A stretch of 64,000 nt of DNA from the NCBI RefSeq assembly GCF_014385085.1, contig NZ_JACRTD010000001.1, forward strand, positions 310,001 through 374,000, given 5' to 3'. The first letter of the stretch is position 1. Every line of letters starts with the position of its first letter. Below, piece by piece: positions 20,197 through 28,256 of the stretch. The notes under the pieces were generated by a model, which did no database searches, was not told the DNA's origin, and saw nothing but the letters and a program-made list of their open reading frames with translations. This DNA is from Youxingia wuxianensis. GTDB taxonomy: Bacteria; Bacillota; Clostridia; Oscillospirales; Ruminococcaceae. Both the position numbers and the translations under genes were made by a program.

Positions 20197-21480
20197 ATGA
20201 TACAGATTACCAAAGCCAATGGAAAAGCGGAAATAGAGCTGCTGGCCGCCCTTCGTCAAAGAAGCGGAGAGGTGGATAAACAGGTAAGCGCAACAGTTTC
20301 CCAGATAATTGAAGAGGTAAAAGACGCTGGGGATTGCGCTGTGCGTAAATATACGGAAAAGTTTGATGGAAGCTGTCCTGAAAAGTTTGAAATTGATCGG
20401 GAAGAGATTAATGATGCTTTGACCAATGCGGACCAAGCATTTGTAGACGCGATGTTAAGCGCGATTGAAAATATTTCAGCCTTTCATAACAGGCAGAAAC
20501 AGCAGAGTTTCCTCGATACCCAAGAGAACGGCGTTATTATGGGACAGCGCATCCGCGGTCTTGCCCGGGTTGGAATTTATGTTCCCGGCGGTACGGCGGC
20601 TTATCCTTCTTCTGTGCTGATGAATGCTATCCCGGCGAAGATTGCCGGGGTAAAAGAAATAATTATGGTAACCCCGCCGATGAAAAACGGTGCGGCGAAC
20701 CCGGATATTTTAGTAGCCGCTGCTTTGGCGGGAGTAGATCGGATTTTTTTAATGGGCGGCGCCCAGGCGGCAGCGGCGATGGCGTTTGGGACTGAGAGTG
20801 TTCCTAAGGTAGATAAGATTGTCGGACCGGGAAATATCTTTGTAGCTACAGCAAAGAAACTCCTGTACGGCGTGGTGGACATCGATATGATCGCCGGGCC
20901 CAGTGAAATTTTAGTAATGGCGGACAGTACGGCAAATCCCAAATATCTGGCGGCAGATATGATGAGCCAGGCGGAACATGATGCGCTGGCTTCCTCTATC
21001 CTGCTGACTACCGACGAAAATATCGCTCGGGAAACGGTAAAGGAAATTGAGCGACAAATTGAGGGATTGTCCCGCAAGCAAATCATTGAAAAGTCTCTTG
21101 CCAATTACGGAGCGGTAATTGTCTGTCGAGATGATCAGGAAATGATTGATCTGGCAAACGAACTTGCTCCGGAACATTTGGAAGTAATGACGGCCAATCC
21201 TATGGAATATATAGGAAAGCTGGATAACGCTGGATCTGTATTCTTAGGGCAATATTCTCCTGAACCACTGGGGGATTATTACGCAGGACCAAACCATGTT
21301 CTTCCTACTGGCGGAACTGCAAGATTTTTCTCTCCCTTAGGAGTGGATAGCTTTATTAAAAAATCAAGCTTTATTTATTATACACAGGATGCACTGCGGG
21401 AGGCCCATGACGATATTGTTTTGATTGCCGAAAAAGAACAGCTAACCGCCCATGCCAATTCGATTAAAGTGAGGTTCTGA
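20197..21480 (+). CDS. hisD: Histidinol dehydrogenase
   Basis: 427 residues. Oxidises L-histidinol to L-histidine in two NAD-dependent steps with zinc. Seen: RVGIYVPGGTAAYPSSVLMN, VDKIVGPGNIFVATAKKLLY then GVVDIDMIAGPSEI, QAEHDALASSILLT (zinc His and Gln), and PEPLGDYYAGPNHVLPTGGT then ARFFSPLGV. Spaced two bases from hisG. Confidence 0.97.
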   Translation: MIQITKANGKAEIELLAALRQRSGEVDKQVSATVSQIIEEVKDAGDCAVRKYTEKFDGSCPEKFEIDREEINDALTNADQAFVDAMLSAIENISAFHNRQKQQSFLDTQENGVIMGQRIRGLARVGIYVPGGTAAYPSSVLMNAIPAKIAGVKEIIMVTPPMKNGAANPDILVAAALAGVDRIFLMGGAQAAAAMAFGTESVPKVDKIVGPGNIFVATAKKLLYGVVDIDMIAGPSEILVMADSTANPKYLAADMMSQAEHDALASSILLTTDENIARETVKEIERQIEGLSRKQIIEKSLANYGAVIVCRDDQEMIDLANELAPEHLEVMTANPMEYIGKLDNAGSVFLGQYSPEPLGDYYAGPNHVLPTGGTARFFSPLGVDSFIKKSSFIYYTQDALREAHDDIVLIAEKEQLTAHANSIKVRF

Positions 21481-21482
21481 AA

Positions 21483-22541
21483 TTGTCTTATCAATTGCCT
21501 GAAAAATTAAGAAACTTGGTTCCTTATGAACCTTTGTCCGGGGAATATAAAGTACGGCTGGACGCTAACGAAAGCTTTATCAGCCTTCCGCCGGCTATCC
21601 GTGCAGAACTGGGAGATGAACTGGCACGTATTTATTTTCGCCGCTATCCCGATCCCAATTGTACGAAGCTGTGCGAAAAATTCGGAGAGTTTTTTCAAGT
21701 ACCTTCCAATCTGGTAGTAGCGGGAAACGGCTCAGATGAGTTGATTGGGCTTTTGGTGTCCTCATTTACAGAGTATGGGGATGCTATGCTGGTAGTTGAG
21801 CCGGATTTTTCCATGTATGGCTTTTACGCTCAGATGTGCGGGCTAAAGGTAGTTTCTTTGGATAAGAGAATGAATGGTCTTGTATTAAACGGGGACGCTT
21901 TGGTAGAAGCGGCAAAGGAGAGTAACGCAAAGCTTGTGATCCTTTCCAACCCATGCAATCCAACATCACTTACAGTCTCTCGGGAAGAGATTATTGCTAT
22001 TGTGCAGCGGCTTAACGACTGCTTAGTAGTAATCGATGAAGCTTATATGGATTTTTCTAAAGGGTCTGTGATGGATTTGGTAGAGAAGTACGATAATTTG
22101 GTGGTGCTTAAGACCTTTTCGAAAGCCTTTGGCATGGCGGCGATCCGTTTGGGATTTGCCATTTCCAATCTTACTGTCGTTAACGCCCTAAAAGCGGTGA
22201 AATCTCCCTATAACGTAAACACCATGACCCAGGTAGCGGGATGTGTATTGTTGGGACATCCGGATTATCTAAAAGAGTGTATTTATATTATAAAAAAATC
22301 CAGGGATGATCTTTATGAAAAGCTGCTGCTCTTAAAAGAAAAGAAAACCCAGATAGAAGAAGTGATAAACACTACGGCTAATTTTGTATATGTAAAAGTG
22401 TACAAAGCGCAGGATGTATTTGAGCAGTTAAAGGAAAAGGGGATAGCAATTCGTTTCATGGGGGATTATCTGCGTATTACCACAGGGGATTCCCAAGAGA
22501 ACGGACTGCTTTTGGAGGCGCTTTTTAAAATATTAAAGTGA
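21483..22541 (+). CDS. hisC: Histidinol-phosphate aminotransferase
   Basis: 352 residues, fold-type I PLP enzyme. Converts imidazole-acetol phosphate to histidinol phosphate. The PLP lysine is in VVLKTFSKAFGMAAIRLGFA; LSNPCNPTSLTVSREEI and VIDEAYMDFS are the other cofactor motifs, and VRLDANESFISLPPAI the N-terminal signature. Starts with TTG 21483 behind GTGAGG. Confidence 0.95.
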   Translation: MSYQLPEKLRNLVPYEPLSGEYKVRLDANESFISLPPAIRAELGDELARIYFRRYPDPNCTKLCEKFGEFFQVPSNLVVAGNGSDELIGLLVSSFTEYGDAMLVVEPDFSMYGFYAQMCGLKVVSLDKRMNGLVLNGDALVEAAKESNAKLVILSNPCNPTSLTVSREEIIAIVQRLNDCLVVIDEAYMDFSKGSVMDLVEKYDNLVVLKTFSKAFGMAAIRLGFAISNLTVVNALKAVKSPYNVNTMTQVAGCVLLGHPDYLKECIYIIKKSRDDLYEKLLLLKEKKTQIEEVINTTANFVYVKVYKAQDVFEQLKEKGIAIRFMGDYLRITTGDSQENGLLLEALFKILK

Positions 22542-22554
22542 GGTAGTGAAAATT

Positions 22555-23133
22555 ATGAGAGAATGCAGTATTAACCGGGTAACAAAGGAAACGTATATTG
22601 ATCTGGCGCTGAACTTAGACGGCAAAGGCAAATTTAACGGAAGTACAGGGATCGGATTTTTTGATCATATGCTGTCTGCATTCTCTGTGCATAGCGGTTT
22701 TGATTTAGATTTAAAAATGACCGGAGATTTACAGGTAGACTGTCACCATTCGGTTGAGGATGTAGGAATTGTATTAGGGCAGGCGTTTGCTAAGATATTG
22801 GAGGATAAATCTGCTATTGCCCGGTTTGGCAGCTTTTATGTTCCTATGGATGAATCCCTGGCCTTCTGCGCTCTGGATATTAGCGGGCGCTCTTTTCTCG
22901 CATTTGACTGTACCTTTACCAACCCTTCGGTCGGAGAGTTTGACTGCTGTATGACAAAAGAGTTTTTCCAGGCGTTTGCATATAACGCGGGAATTACTCT
23001 GCACATTAAACTGCTGGCTGGGGACAATGATCATCATAAAATCGAGGGGATATTTAAGGCGGTTGCTCACGCTTTGAAGATCGCTGTGGCCCCCAATGAT
23101 GGAGGAATACTTTCCTCGAAAGGTGTTTTATAA
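22555..23133 (+). CDS. hisB: Imidazoleglycerol-phosphate dehydratase
   Basis: 192 residues, the monofunctional dehydratase without the N-terminal histidinol-phosphatase domain of enterobacteria. Manganese-binding motifs: FFDHMLSAFSVHSGFDL, DCHHSVEDVGIVLGQA and GDNDHHKIEGIFKAVAHAL. ATG 22555 (MRECSINRVTKET) fits the family N-terminus; GTG 22546 is too close to the GAGG site. Because no phosphatase gene follows, the histidinol-phosphate phosphatase must be encoded elsewhere. Confidence 0.96.
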   Translation: MRECSINRVTKETYIDLALNLDGKGKFNGSTGIGFFDHMLSAFSVHSGFDLDLKMTGDLQVDCHHSVEDVGIVLGQAFAKILEDKSAIARFGSFYVPMDESLAFCALDISGRSFLAFDCTFTNPSVGEFDCCMTKEFFQAFAYNAGITLHIKLLAGDNDHHKIEGIFKAVAHALKIAVAPNDGGILSSKGVL

Positions 23134-23136
23134 GGG

Positions 23137-23754
23137 ATGATTGCAATAATTGATTACGGCGCCGGGAATTTATTTAGTGTAAAAAACGCCTTGGACTTTC
23201 TTGGAATTGAAAATAAGCTCACCTCAAAGATAAGCGACCTGCAGGCGGCGGATGAATTAATTTTGCCGGGAGTAGGGGCGTTCCCGGATGCTATGAAGAT
23301 GCTGGTTTCTTCCGGGCTGGATCGGGTTATTAAAGAGTTGGCGGAAGAAAAACCCTTGTTAGGAATTTGTCTTGGAATGCAGCTTCTCTTTGAAAAAGGG
23401 TATGAATTTGAAGAAACTGATGGTTTGGGGCTGATTGAAGGCTGTGTTAAGTTGATTGACGCAGGCGGCCAAAAAATCCCGCATATGGGTTGGAATGACC
23501 TCACTCTATTAAATCCCTGCGCAATGACTAAGGATGTAGAAAAAGGGGATTTTGTGTACTTTGTTCACTCTTACCGGGCAGATACCCCGCCGGAAAACAT
23601 CTCCTGTTATACGGTATATCACGAACAAATTCCGGCGCTGGTCCACAAGGGAAATGTATACGGAGCTCAGTTCCATCCGGAAAAGAGCAGTGATGTAGGG
23701 CTGAAAATGCTTAGAAACTTCGCCAGTCTAACAGAAGGGAAGGCAAAGCAATGA
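23137..23754 (+). CDS. hisH: Imidazole glycerol phosphate synthase, glutaminase subunit
   Basis: 205 residues, class I glutamine amidotransferase. Supplies ammonia to HisF. Catalytic triad visible: nucleophile Cys in LLGICLGMQLLFEKG, His and Glu in GAQFHPEKSSD. IIDYGAGNLFSVKNAL is the N-terminus. Confidence 0.96.
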   Translation: MIAIIDYGAGNLFSVKNALDFLGIENKLTSKISDLQAADELILPGVGAFPDAMKMLVSSGLDRVIKELAEEKPLLGICLGMQLLFEKGYEFEETDGLGLIEGCVKLIDAGGQKIPHMGWNDLTLLNPCAMTKDVEKGDFVYFVHSYRADTPPENISCYTVYHEQIPALVHKGNVYGAQFHPEKSSDVGLKMLRNFASLTEGKAKQ

Positions 23755-24476
23755 TTGTTTTACCTGCAATTGATATTAAAGACGGAAACTGTGTCCGTCT
23801 TTATAAAGGAGATTTTTCTACTGTACATCAGGTTGCAAAAAGTCCTTTTTCTACCGCGGCTCAGTTCAAAAAGGATGGCGCCGTCTGGATACATATGGTG
23901 GATTTGGACGGAGCGAAAGACGCCCGGGCGGTAAATAGTTCTCTATTTTTGGAAGTAGCCAAAACCTCTGGATTAAAAGTAGAACTAGGCGGCGGCATCC
24001 GTGATATGAAAACGATCGAGTATTATCTTGAAAATGGGATTTCTCGGATTATATTAGGTTCTGTGGCGGTAAAAAATCCACAGCTTGTGAAAGAAGCGGT
24101 AAAACAATTCGGGGAAAAGATTGCGGTAGGAATTGACGCCAAAAATGAGATGGTTGCCACCGAAGGCTGGCTGGCGGAAAGCAGCGTTCATTACCTCACT
24201 CTTGCGAAGGAAATGGAGCAAATTGGAGTAAAGTATATTATCTTTACAGATATCTCCAAAGACGGTACCCTGGAAGGGGTTAATTTACAGCAGCTTGCTG
24301 CGATGAACCAAGCGGTTTCCTGTAATATTATCGCTAGCGGCGGTGTTAAAAGTATTCTGGATATCCAGGCCTGTCGGAGGATGGGACTATATGGAGTGAT
24401 TTGTGGGAAATCTATTTACAGCGGCAGCTTATCCTTAAAGGAAGCTGTTGAAACGGCAGGTGACCAAAGGTGCTAG
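23751..24476 (+). CDS. hisA: Phosphoribosylformimino-AICAR-phosphate isomerase
   Basis: 241 residues, TIM barrel with two-fold internal symmetry. Amadori rearrangement of ProFAR to PRFAR. Catalytic Asp residues are in [18 protein letters not shown] and [36 protein letters not shown] and IASGGVKSI bind the phosphates. Overlaps hisH by four bases. Confidence 0.96.
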   Translation: MIVLPAIDIKDGNCVRLYKGDFSTVHQVAKSPFSTAAQFKKDGAVWIHMVDLDGAKDARAVNSSLFLEVAKTSGLKVELGGGIRDMKTIEYYLENGISRIILGSVAVKNPQLVKEAVKQFGEKIAVGIDAKNEMVATEGWLAESSVHYLTLAKEMEQIGVKYIIFTDISKDGTLEGVNLQQLAAMNQAVSCNIIASGGVKSILDIQACRRMGLYGVICGKSIYSGSLSLKEAVETAGDQRC

Positions 24477-25228
24477 CAAAACGTATTATTCCCTGCTTGG
24501 ATGTGCGGGATGGGAAGGTTGTAAAGGGAATTAACTTTATAGGTATTAAAGAAGTAGGGGATCCAGTGGAATGTGCTATCGAGTATGATCGACAAGGTGC
24601 CGATGAGATCACTTTTCTTGATATTACAGCCACCCATGAAGGCAGAAGTACGATGATTGATGTGGTGCGCAATACCGCAAAAAATGTGTTTGTTCCTCTG
24701 ACAGTAGGAGGGGGAATCCGTACGGTGGACGATTACAGGGAGATTTTACGCGCGGGCGCAGACAAAATTTCTGTAAATTCTTCCGCTGTGCGAAACCCAG
24801 AACTTGTACGTCAGGCCGCGGACAAATTCGGGAGCCAGTGCGTTGTGGTGGCTATTGATGCCCGGAGAAAAAAAGATGGCGGTTTTACCGTAGTAGTTAA
24901 TGGCGGACGGATTGATACGCATTTAGACGTAGTCGAGTGGGCTAGAACGGTTTATAAGTTAGGGGCGGGAGAGATCCTGCTGACCTCGATGGATGCGGAT
25001 GGTACAAAGGCGGGATTTGATATTGAACTGCTTAACGCGGTGACTGAAGTAGTAGGTATCCCGGTAATCGCCTCCGGGGGCTGCGGCAAACTGGAGCATT
25101 TCTCCCAACTTTTTAAAGAAAGCAAAGCGGATGCGGCGTTGGCGGCTTCTTTGTTTCACTATAAGGAACTGACTGTAAACCAGGTTAAAGAGCATCTTAA
25201 GGAAAATCATATTCCTGTAAGGAGATGA
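24470..25228 (+). CDS. hisF: Imidazole glycerol phosphate synthase, cyclase subunit
   Basis: 252 residues, TIM barrel. Makes imidazole glycerol phosphate and AICAR using ammonia channelled from His[20 protein letters not shown] (catalytic Asp near 11) and [16 protein letters not shown] (catalytic Asp near 130) are intact. Starts with GTG 24470 inside the end of hisA, a seven-base overlap. Confidence 0.97.
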   Translation: MLAKRIIPCLDVRDGKVVKGINFIGIKEVGDPVECAIEYDRQGADEITFLDITATHEGRSTMIDVVRNTAKNVFVPLTVGGGIRTVDDYREILRAGADKISVNSSAVRNPELVRQAADKFGSQCVVVAIDARRKKDGGFTVVVNGGRIDTHLDVVEWARTVYKLGAGEILLTSMDADGTKAGFDIELLNAVTEVVGIPVIASGGCGKLEHFSQLFKESKADAALAASLFHYKELTVNQVKEHLKENHIPVRR

Positions 25229-25232
25229 ATGA

Positions 25233-25565
25233 ATGATAGATTTGGATATTTATTTTCAGAAAAGCGAGCTAATTCCCGCCATTGTACAGGAAGTAGGATC
25301 GGGAGAGGTTTTGATGCTGGCCTATATGAATCGGGAAAGTTTACAAAAAACGTTTGAAACAGGGTATACTTGGTTTTACAGCCGCTCCCGGCAGGAACTT
25401 TGGAACAAAGGGGCAACCTCCGGACACCTGCAGAAGGTGATAGATTTGAGGGCGGACTGTGATGACGATACGCTGCTGGTAACAGTGGAACAGAAGGGAA
25501 ATGCCTGCCATACTGGAGCGCACAGCTGCTTTTTCAAAGAAATATGGAAGGGAAGAAAAGGATAA
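25233..25565 (+). CDS. hisI: Phosphoribosyl-AMP cyclohydrolase
   Basis: 110 residues. Opens the adenine ring of PR-AMP, third step of the pathway. Zinc/magnesium motifs: [20 protein letters not shown] then [29 protein letters not shown] and [20 protein letters not shown] precede them. Unfused to HisE. Confidence 0.96.
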   Translation: MIDLDIYFQKSELIPAIVQEVGSGEVLMLAYMNRESLQKTFETGYTWFYSRSRQELWNKGATSGHLQKVIDLRADCDDDTLLVTVEQKGNACHTGAHSCFFKEIWKGRKG

Positions 25566-25888
25566 TGGAGACTATAAAGGGCCTTTACGATGTGGTATTA
25601 AAGCGAAAAAATTCTCCCCAGGAAGGATCCTATACCTGTTATTTATTCGAAAAAGGGCTGGATAAGATTTTAAAAAAATGCGGGGAAGAATGCAGCGAAG
25701 TAATTATTGCCGCTAAAAACGGGAACAAAGAAGATACCCGAGAAGAAATCTGCGATCTGCTGTATCATCTTTTGGTGATGATGGCGCAGCAGGGGATTTC
25801 GGTAGAGGAAATAGAAGAAATTTTGGAAAAACGCCGTCAAAAGATTGGCAATTTAAAAGAGTTTCATCAGACGGATCATAACACATAA
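25565..25888 (+). CDS. hisE: Phosphoribosyl-ATP pyrophosphatase
   Basis: 107 residues, all-alpha MazG-like fold. Hydrolyses PR-ATP to PR-AMP. The metal-binding core is KKCGEECSEVIIAAKNGNKE followed by REEICDLLYHLLVMM. ATG 25565 overlaps the hisI stop by one base (TAATG) with AAAGGA upstream; ATG 25544 is possible but adds seven residues without a site. Last gene of the his operon. Confidence 0.95.
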   Translation: METIKGLYDVVLKRKNSPQEGSYTCYLFEKGLDKILKKCGEECSEVIIAAKNGNKEDTREEICDLLYHLLVMMAQQGISVEEIEEILEKRRQKIGNLKEFHQTDHNT

Positions 25889-25891
25889 AAG

Positions 25892-25931
25892 AAAAAAGGC
25901 GGGAAACCCAATGGGTTTCCCGCCTTTTTTT
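25892..25931. terminator. Terminator of the his operon, bidirectional
   Basis: 12-bp stem GGCGGGAAACCC (25898-25909) / GGGTTTCCCGCC (25913-25924), loop AAT, six A before and seven T after. It also ends the convergent YhcH-family gene. Confidence 0.95.
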
Positions 25932-26406
25932 ACAGGGTATCCACGTGAACTTTAAGTACGATTTTACGTATTACCATGCTATTTTCGGAGGCTACGGCAG
26001 GAATGTGTACATCGGTGGGGAAAAGGATAGCATAATCCCCCTCCTGCATTTCGATAAAATTTTCTTGGATAAGGGGATTGGTTTTGTAAAAAAGGGTATC
26101 CGCCTCCACCAACCGGTCTTCTTCCACTTGGTTATTCCCAAGGTCGGGGTAATAAATCATATGCTCCTTTCCTTTTACCAGGAGCTGAACATCCACATAT
26201 TGCCGGTGTACCTCCGGACGTTTTTGCTGGCGGGGAAGAGTTTTTACATCCAGGACCTGAAGTTTCAGCCGGTTTCCATCCAGGTCAAAATAACCGGGTT
26301 TCCGGGTGAGAAGATCGGTAGAATTTTTAAAAAATAGAATAGCATTCTGGATAGCCTTCGGATAAATGGAAAGGTCTTCTTTTGCGTTAATATTGCCATA
26401 GATCAT
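25930..26406 (-). CDS. YhcH/YjgK/YiaL (TabA/EbgC-like) family protein
   Basis: 158 residues, single cupin-like beta-barrel. Family marks: RPEVHRQYVDVQLLVKGKEH, IYYPDLGNN, and the C-terminal FPTDVHIPAVASENSMVIRK then IVLKV, with the His and Glu that can bind a metal. Members are linked to sugar and sialic-acid metabolism, E. coli TabA and EbgC; no enzyme reaction is firmly set for the family. It is divergent from the GntR gene and shares its regulatory gap, and a second family member lies at 33475, so it is probably part of the same regulon. Confidence 0.85.
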   Translation of the reverse strand: MIYGNINAKEDLSIYPKAIQNAILFFKNSTDLLTRKPGYFDLDGNRLKLQVLDVKTLPRQQKRPEVHRQYVDVQLLVKGKEHMIYYPDLGNNQVEEDRLVEADTLFYKTNPLIQENFIEMQEGDYAILFPTDVHIPAVASENSMVIRKIVLKVHVDTL

Positions 26407-26462
26407 AAAAAACAGCTCCTTTCAAATTACAAATTTAGATAAATTAATGAAAAAACAGCTTC

Positions 26463-26491
26463 ATCCTAGCACAGAATTTGAAAAAAAACAA
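26463..26491 (-). promoter_or_regulatory. Promoter for the minus-strand YhcH-family gene
   Basis: On the minus strand TTGTTT (26486-26491), 17-bp spacer, TAGGAT (26463-26468). Confidence 0.45.
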
Positions 26492-26540
26492 CCGAGCAAT
26501 CTGTTTAAGAAATTAGAAAAAAGTTTGGTAAAATTTTCTC

Positions 26541-26569
26541 TTGTAATAGAATGAAAAATAATGTAATCT
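26541..26569 (+). promoter_or_regulatory. Candidate promoter for the GntR regulator
   Basis: TTGTAA (26541-26546), 17-bp spacer, TAATCT (26564-26569); the tandem repeat operator candidate begins ten bases downstream, near the expected transcription start. Confidence 0.4.
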
Positions 26570-26578
26570 TAAAATAAA

Positions 26579-26600
26579 TACATGATGTATACATGATGTA
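26579..26600. promoter_or_regulatory. Tandem 11-bp repeat, probable GntR autoregulatory operator
   Basis: TACATGATGTA occurs twice without spacer (26579-26589, 26590-26600). The junction makes the palindrome ATGTATACAT (26585-26594), also found at the centre of the 44-bp palindrome at 27337. It lies 22 bases before the GntR start codon. Confidence 0.7.
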
Positions 26601-26621
26601 CTCATAGAAGGAAGGGAAATC

Positions 26622-27281
26622 ATGCCCAACAAAAAAGGCGATTTAAAAAATTATGTCTATCAAATCATAAGAGACCGGATTATTAACTGTACTTATGAAC
26701 CAGGTAGTATGATTTTTGAACAAAGCTTAACAGCGGAACTTAAAGTGAGCCGCACGCCTGTACGAGAGGCCCTTAATCGTATTGAGCAGGAAGGATTCAT
26801 TCGGATCATGCCGAAAAAAGGTGTGATGGTGAAGGAGATTACCGTGGGAGACGTAGGACAGCTGTTTCAGGCAAGGGAAGAGGTAGAACCGATTGTCGTA
26901 CGTTTGGCGGGCCCTTATTTGGATAAAGAGAAGATGAGGGAGTTTCGAAAACGTTATGAAAATAACGAGCATACCACTATGTGGATGACCGCGGACAAAA
27001 ATCCACCGTTAGATACCCGGCTGCATTTATATATCATTGATAATTGCCATAACACATTTCTTAAAGAGTTTATGCACAAGATTTTTGACCGCAATACTCA
27101 GCTAATGATCTTCAGCCATCATCGGGAGTTGAATATTTATAATGCCTTCGATGAACATCTGCAAATTATCGATCTTATTTTGGAAGAAAAATATGAGCAA
27201 GCCAGCCAAGTAATCAAGAATCATGTCATTCATAACAGGGATGCAATGATCGCCCATCTGCTTCGGTATCAGCAGGGATAA
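26622..27281 (+). CDS. GntR-family (FadR/FCD subfamily) transcriptional regulator
   Basis: 219 residues. Residues 5-70 are a winged helix (IRDRIINCTYEPGSMIFEQS, SRTPVREALNRIEQEGFIRI, MPKKGVMVKEI). Residues 80-215 are an all-helical FCD effector domain with the metal-binding set D/H in LDTRLHLYIIDNCHN, H in FDEHLQIIDLIL and H in IKNHVIHNRDAM; such pockets commonly bind carboxylates. ATG 26622 follows GAAGGGAAA. It lies between a divergent YhcH gene and the catabolic operon, and both adjoining gaps carry an ATGTATACAT core, so it most likely represses both and itself until an acidic ligand binds. Ligand unknown. Confidence 0.92.
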   Translation: MPNKKGDLKNYVYQIIRDRIINCTYEPGSMIFEQSLTAELKVSRTPVREALNRIEQEGFIRIMPKKGVMVKEITVGDVGQLFQAREEVEPIVVRLAGPYLDKEKMREFRKRYENNEHTTMWMTADKNPPLDTRLHLYIIDNCHNTFLKEFMHKIFDRNTQLMIFSHHRELNIYNAFDEHLQIIDLILEEKYEQASQVIKNHVIHNRDAMIAHLLRYQQG

Positions 27282-27300
27282 ATAAGCAAGGCAAAGAACG

Positions 27301-27331
27301 CATATAACCAGCGGGTATAAAAGGTTATATG
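27301..27331. repeat. Inverted repeat downstream of the GntR gene
   Basis: CATATAACC (27301-27309) and GGTTATATG (27323-27331), 13-base loop, no U-tract. May be a weak terminator or a further protein site; it sits six bases upstream of the 44-bp palindrome. Confidence 0.5.
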
Positions 27332-27336
27332 TCTGC

Positions 27337-27380
27337 TTCATCTTGCATCCAACATGTATACATGTTGGATGCAAGATGAA
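27337..27380. promoter_or_regulatory. Perfect 44-bp palindrome, operator candidate of the catabolic operon
   Basis: Bases 27337-27358 are followed directly by their exact reverse complement, 27359-27380: 22-bp arms with no mismatch and no loop. The centre is ATGTATACAT (27354-27363), shared with the repeat upstream of the GntR gene. Its right arm contains the -35 box TTGGAT of the operon promoter. Confidence 0.85.
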
Positions 27381-27393
27381 CTGCCAATATTAT
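27365..27393 (+). promoter_or_regulatory. Promoter of the catabolic operon
   Basis: TTGGAT (27365-27370), 17-bp spacer, TATTAT (27388-27393), about 55 bases before the first start codon. Confidence 0.6.
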
Positions 27394-27448
27394 TCATGTA
27401 GATTTAATAGGGCGCACGCCTTATTAACAAATAAAAGGAGGAAAGGCT

Positions 27449-28189
27449 ATGAATTACAAAATTTATCCGGTATTTTTGGGATCGGCTATGAAGCCGTCGG
27501 GGGAAGATATGTATCTTTATCCCGCTGGAGAAACCTTTGAGCTGCCCTATACCTGCCATGTAATTAAGGGGGGAGATGAGGTTATCCTGGTGGATGCAGG
27601 GCTTCCCAGCCAGGAAACGATACGCAAAGAGAAGAAACCCTTTATGCAGATGGATAACGCCCCGACTTTTGAAGAAGGGCTGGCCAAAGTAGGAGTGAAA
27701 ATTTCCGATGTTACCAAGATCATCATCACTCATCTTCATTGGGATCACAGTTGGAATTTGGATCTGTTTGGACCGGAAGTTCCGGTATACGTCCAGCGTA
27801 AAGAGATGGAATTTGCCATTGCACCGCTGAAATTTGCCCTTCGCTTGTATGGCAGACTGCGGGAGTGCGGTATGCCGGGATGGCTCAACGGTCTGTTTAA
27901 TATTCAGGTACTGGATGGGGACGCTCAGATTGCTCCAGGAGTTGAAGTGCTGTTTACCCCAGGCCATACTCCGGGAAGTCAGTGTGTATTGGTAGATACG
28001 GCAGATGGCAAATACATTTTTACCGGAGATACCTGTCCCTGCTTTGAAAATTTCGAGCAGATGGTTCCTCCGGGAATACATCATAACCTGGAAGATTGGT
28101 ATAAGACCCATGCCCGTATTAAAGCGACTGGTGCGAAATTAATTCCTTCCCATGAAATTAAAATTTTTGACCAGTCCTGCTACGGCTGA
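27449..28189 (+). CDS. Metallo-beta-lactamase-fold hydrolase, N-acyl homoserine lactonase-like
   Basis: 246 residues. The metal motif THLHWDHSWN places HLHWDH at residues 95-100, followed by TPGHTPGSQCVLVDTADGKY and FTGDTCPCFEN and a final SHE, giving the two-zinc ligand set of lactonases. The N-terminus (YKIYPVFLGSAMKPSGEDMY) resembles the AHL lactonase/AiiA-like group, a group that includes hydrolases of simple lactones. As first gene of an operon with BKACE, hydantoinase-like and cyclase enzymes it is more likely a ring-opening catabolic hydrolase than a quorum quencher. AAGGAGG precedes ATG 27449. Confidence 0.85.
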   Translation: MNYKIYPVFLGSAMKPSGEDMYLYPAGETFELPYTCHVIKGGDEVILVDAGLPSQETIRKEKKPFMQMDNAPTFEEGLAKVGVKISDVTKIIITHLHWDHSWNLDLFGPEVPVYVQRKEMEFAIAPLKFALRLYGRLRECGMPGWLNGLFNIQVLDGDAQIAPGVEVLFTPGHTPGSQCVLVDTADGKYIFTGDTCPCFENFEQMVPPGIHHNLEDWYKTHARIKATGAKLIPSHEIKIFDQSCYG

Positions 28190-28256
28190 TAATATCTACG
28201 TGAAAACAATTTGAGGCAAAGGAGACAACGAATAAAAAATAATGGAGGGAAATTGA

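Noticed and set aside
26579..26600. CRISPR-like or satellite repeat
   Set aside because: Only two 11-bp units without spacers, at a promoter; no cas gene in the window.
27337..27380. The palindrome as an intrinsic terminator of the GntR gene
   Set aside because: No U-tract on either side, and the operon -35 box lies within the arm; an operator fits better.
27102..27540. Two opposite open frames both starting MHPTCIHVGCKM
   Set aside because: The identical start peptide is only a result of the 44-bp palindrome; both lack ribosome binding sites and run into real genes.
27449..28189. Quorum-quenching lactonase
   Set aside because: The motif fits, but its place as first gene of a catabolic operon makes a metabolic hydrolase more likely.
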